NCBI GenBank assembly: GCA_021441665.1
Contig: JAGYYN010026291.1
Span: 1-20,873, forward strand
DNA length: 20,873 bases
Origin: Euplotes cf. woodruffi 2 WChen-2021
Taxonomy: Eukaryota > Ciliophora > Spirotrichea > Euplotida > Euplotidae
Reading direction: 5' to 3'
The notes under the pieces are model-generated. The model did no database searches, was not told where the DNA came from, and worked only from the letters and a program-made list of their open reading frames with translations. A program made the position numbers and the translations under genes. Positions within the stretch are counted from its first letter, which is position 1; each line of letters starts with the position of its first letter. Below are positions 20,358-20,873 of the stretch, piece after piece.

Positions 20358-20873
20358 ATGGAAATGGATGTCGGAGATCAAAAGCATATTATGACGATCC
20401 TTGGCCCTAGAGTGATGACCAGCAGTGATATAATAATGCCTTACGAGCATCTTACCTCTGATATGTCAAATGTTTACCAAGTAACTGTTGATTTGATAAT
20501 ACCCTCGGCTATTAAATCAATTATTCGCATTTGAATTTAAAATTGCTTCGCAAAGACTATATTCATTTATAAATTAGGCATGTGTCGAGAAAAGCTCTGC
20601 AAAAGATATAGCAGAAAAAGGTGGAGTCAAAATTGAACTAAAGACCGTTGGCAAAGTTAGAAAGTATCCTTACTGCTCGCTCCAAAACTGCATCCAGACT
20701 GATACTGCATATGTCCTCGGCCACGAACTGATCCACGCATCGGAAAGGGGAGTTAATTTTATTGTTGATGCAACCCCCAAGATATTTAGTAAAGACTGGG
20801 AGAAGTTGAAGAAGGTGTCAGAGGAAATCTCAGATAAAGTAAAACTCATATTTGAATTTAAGTTAAAATATAC
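20358..20873 (+). CDS. 5' part of an unrecognised gene, truncated by the window end
   Basis: Exon 1 is 20358-20480 (41 codons from ATG), the intron is 20481-20577 (97 nt, GTAACT...TTAG), and exon 2 runs from 20578 to the window end. The protein is alpha/beta in character, with RKYPYCSLQNCIQTDTAYV and a polar helix KDWEKLKKVSEEI. The final AT-rich bases from 20841 begin GTAAAA and may already be a second intron. HELIH occurs, but without other support it is not taken as a metalloprotease HExxH site. TATTGAAATT at 20345-20354, just upstream, fits the E. crassus breakage consensus. Family unknown. Confidence 0.6.

Noticed and set aside
20710-20745. HELIH as a zinc-metalloprotease HExxH motif
   Set aside because: A five-residue match only, with no downstream ligand or flanking family signature visible.
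1-20873. UGA as tryptophan (Blepharisma-type code)
   Set aside because: TGA codons align with conserved Cys in EXO1 and SMC2 and with zinc ligands in two fingers; conserved Trp uses TGG.
1-20873. Transposons, long terminal or inverted repeats, CRISPR arrays
   Set aside because: None seen by reading both strands; no transposase, reverse transcriptase or regularly spaced repeats.

Overview
The window looks like nuclear DNA from a euplotid ciliate (Euplotes or a close relative). It is AT-rich, with short GT...AG introns and compact genes on both strands. UGA is read as cysteine: TGA falls on invariant Cys positions in EXO1, in SMC2 and in two zinc fingers, while TAA and TAG remain stops. Several genes run on only if the ribosome shifts frame at an internal TAA or TAG, mostly +1 at AAA-TAA/AAA-TAG. 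This is the stop-codon frameshifting described for Euplotes.

Layout. (1) 1-570 (+): 3' end of an unrecognised helical protein. (2) 893-4344 (-): a TRIM-like protein with a long polar N-terminus, B-box, coiled coil and kelch repeats, needing eight frameshifts. (3) 4609-6110 (+): coiled-coil protein, four introns, three +1 shifts. (4) 6227-8157 (+): EXO1 exonuclease, five introns of 27-29 nt, no shifts. (5) 8461-9205: poorly resolved small ORFs. (6) 9460-9837 (+): Tctex1-family dynein light chain, then a doubtful ORF to 10164. (7) 10593-14084 (-): SMC2, no introns and no shifts. (8) about 14639-16300 (+): charged coiled-coil protein with a secure 3' part and an uncertain 5' part. (9) 16423-18404 (-): coiled-coil protein with a C-terminal C3HC4 RING, two +1 shifts. 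(10) 18487-20290 (+): unrecognised 537-residue protein, two introns. (11) 20358 to the window end (+): 5' part of an unrecognised gene.

The genes do not form an operon or an evident pathway. EXO1 (mismatch repair and end resection) and SMC2 (condensin) both act on chromosomes, but each seems to have its own transcription unit. About ten genes lie side by side with no C4A4 telomere repeats between them. In Euplotes, macronuclear chromosomes usually carry one gene each, so this is either germline (micronuclear) DNA or a euplotid with larger somatic chromosomes.

The most unusual features are the density of stop-codon frameshifts in the B-box/kelch gene, and the fact that all three of its +2 sites have the form xTA-TAR. 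No mobile elements, CRISPR arrays, rRNA or tRNA genes were found.
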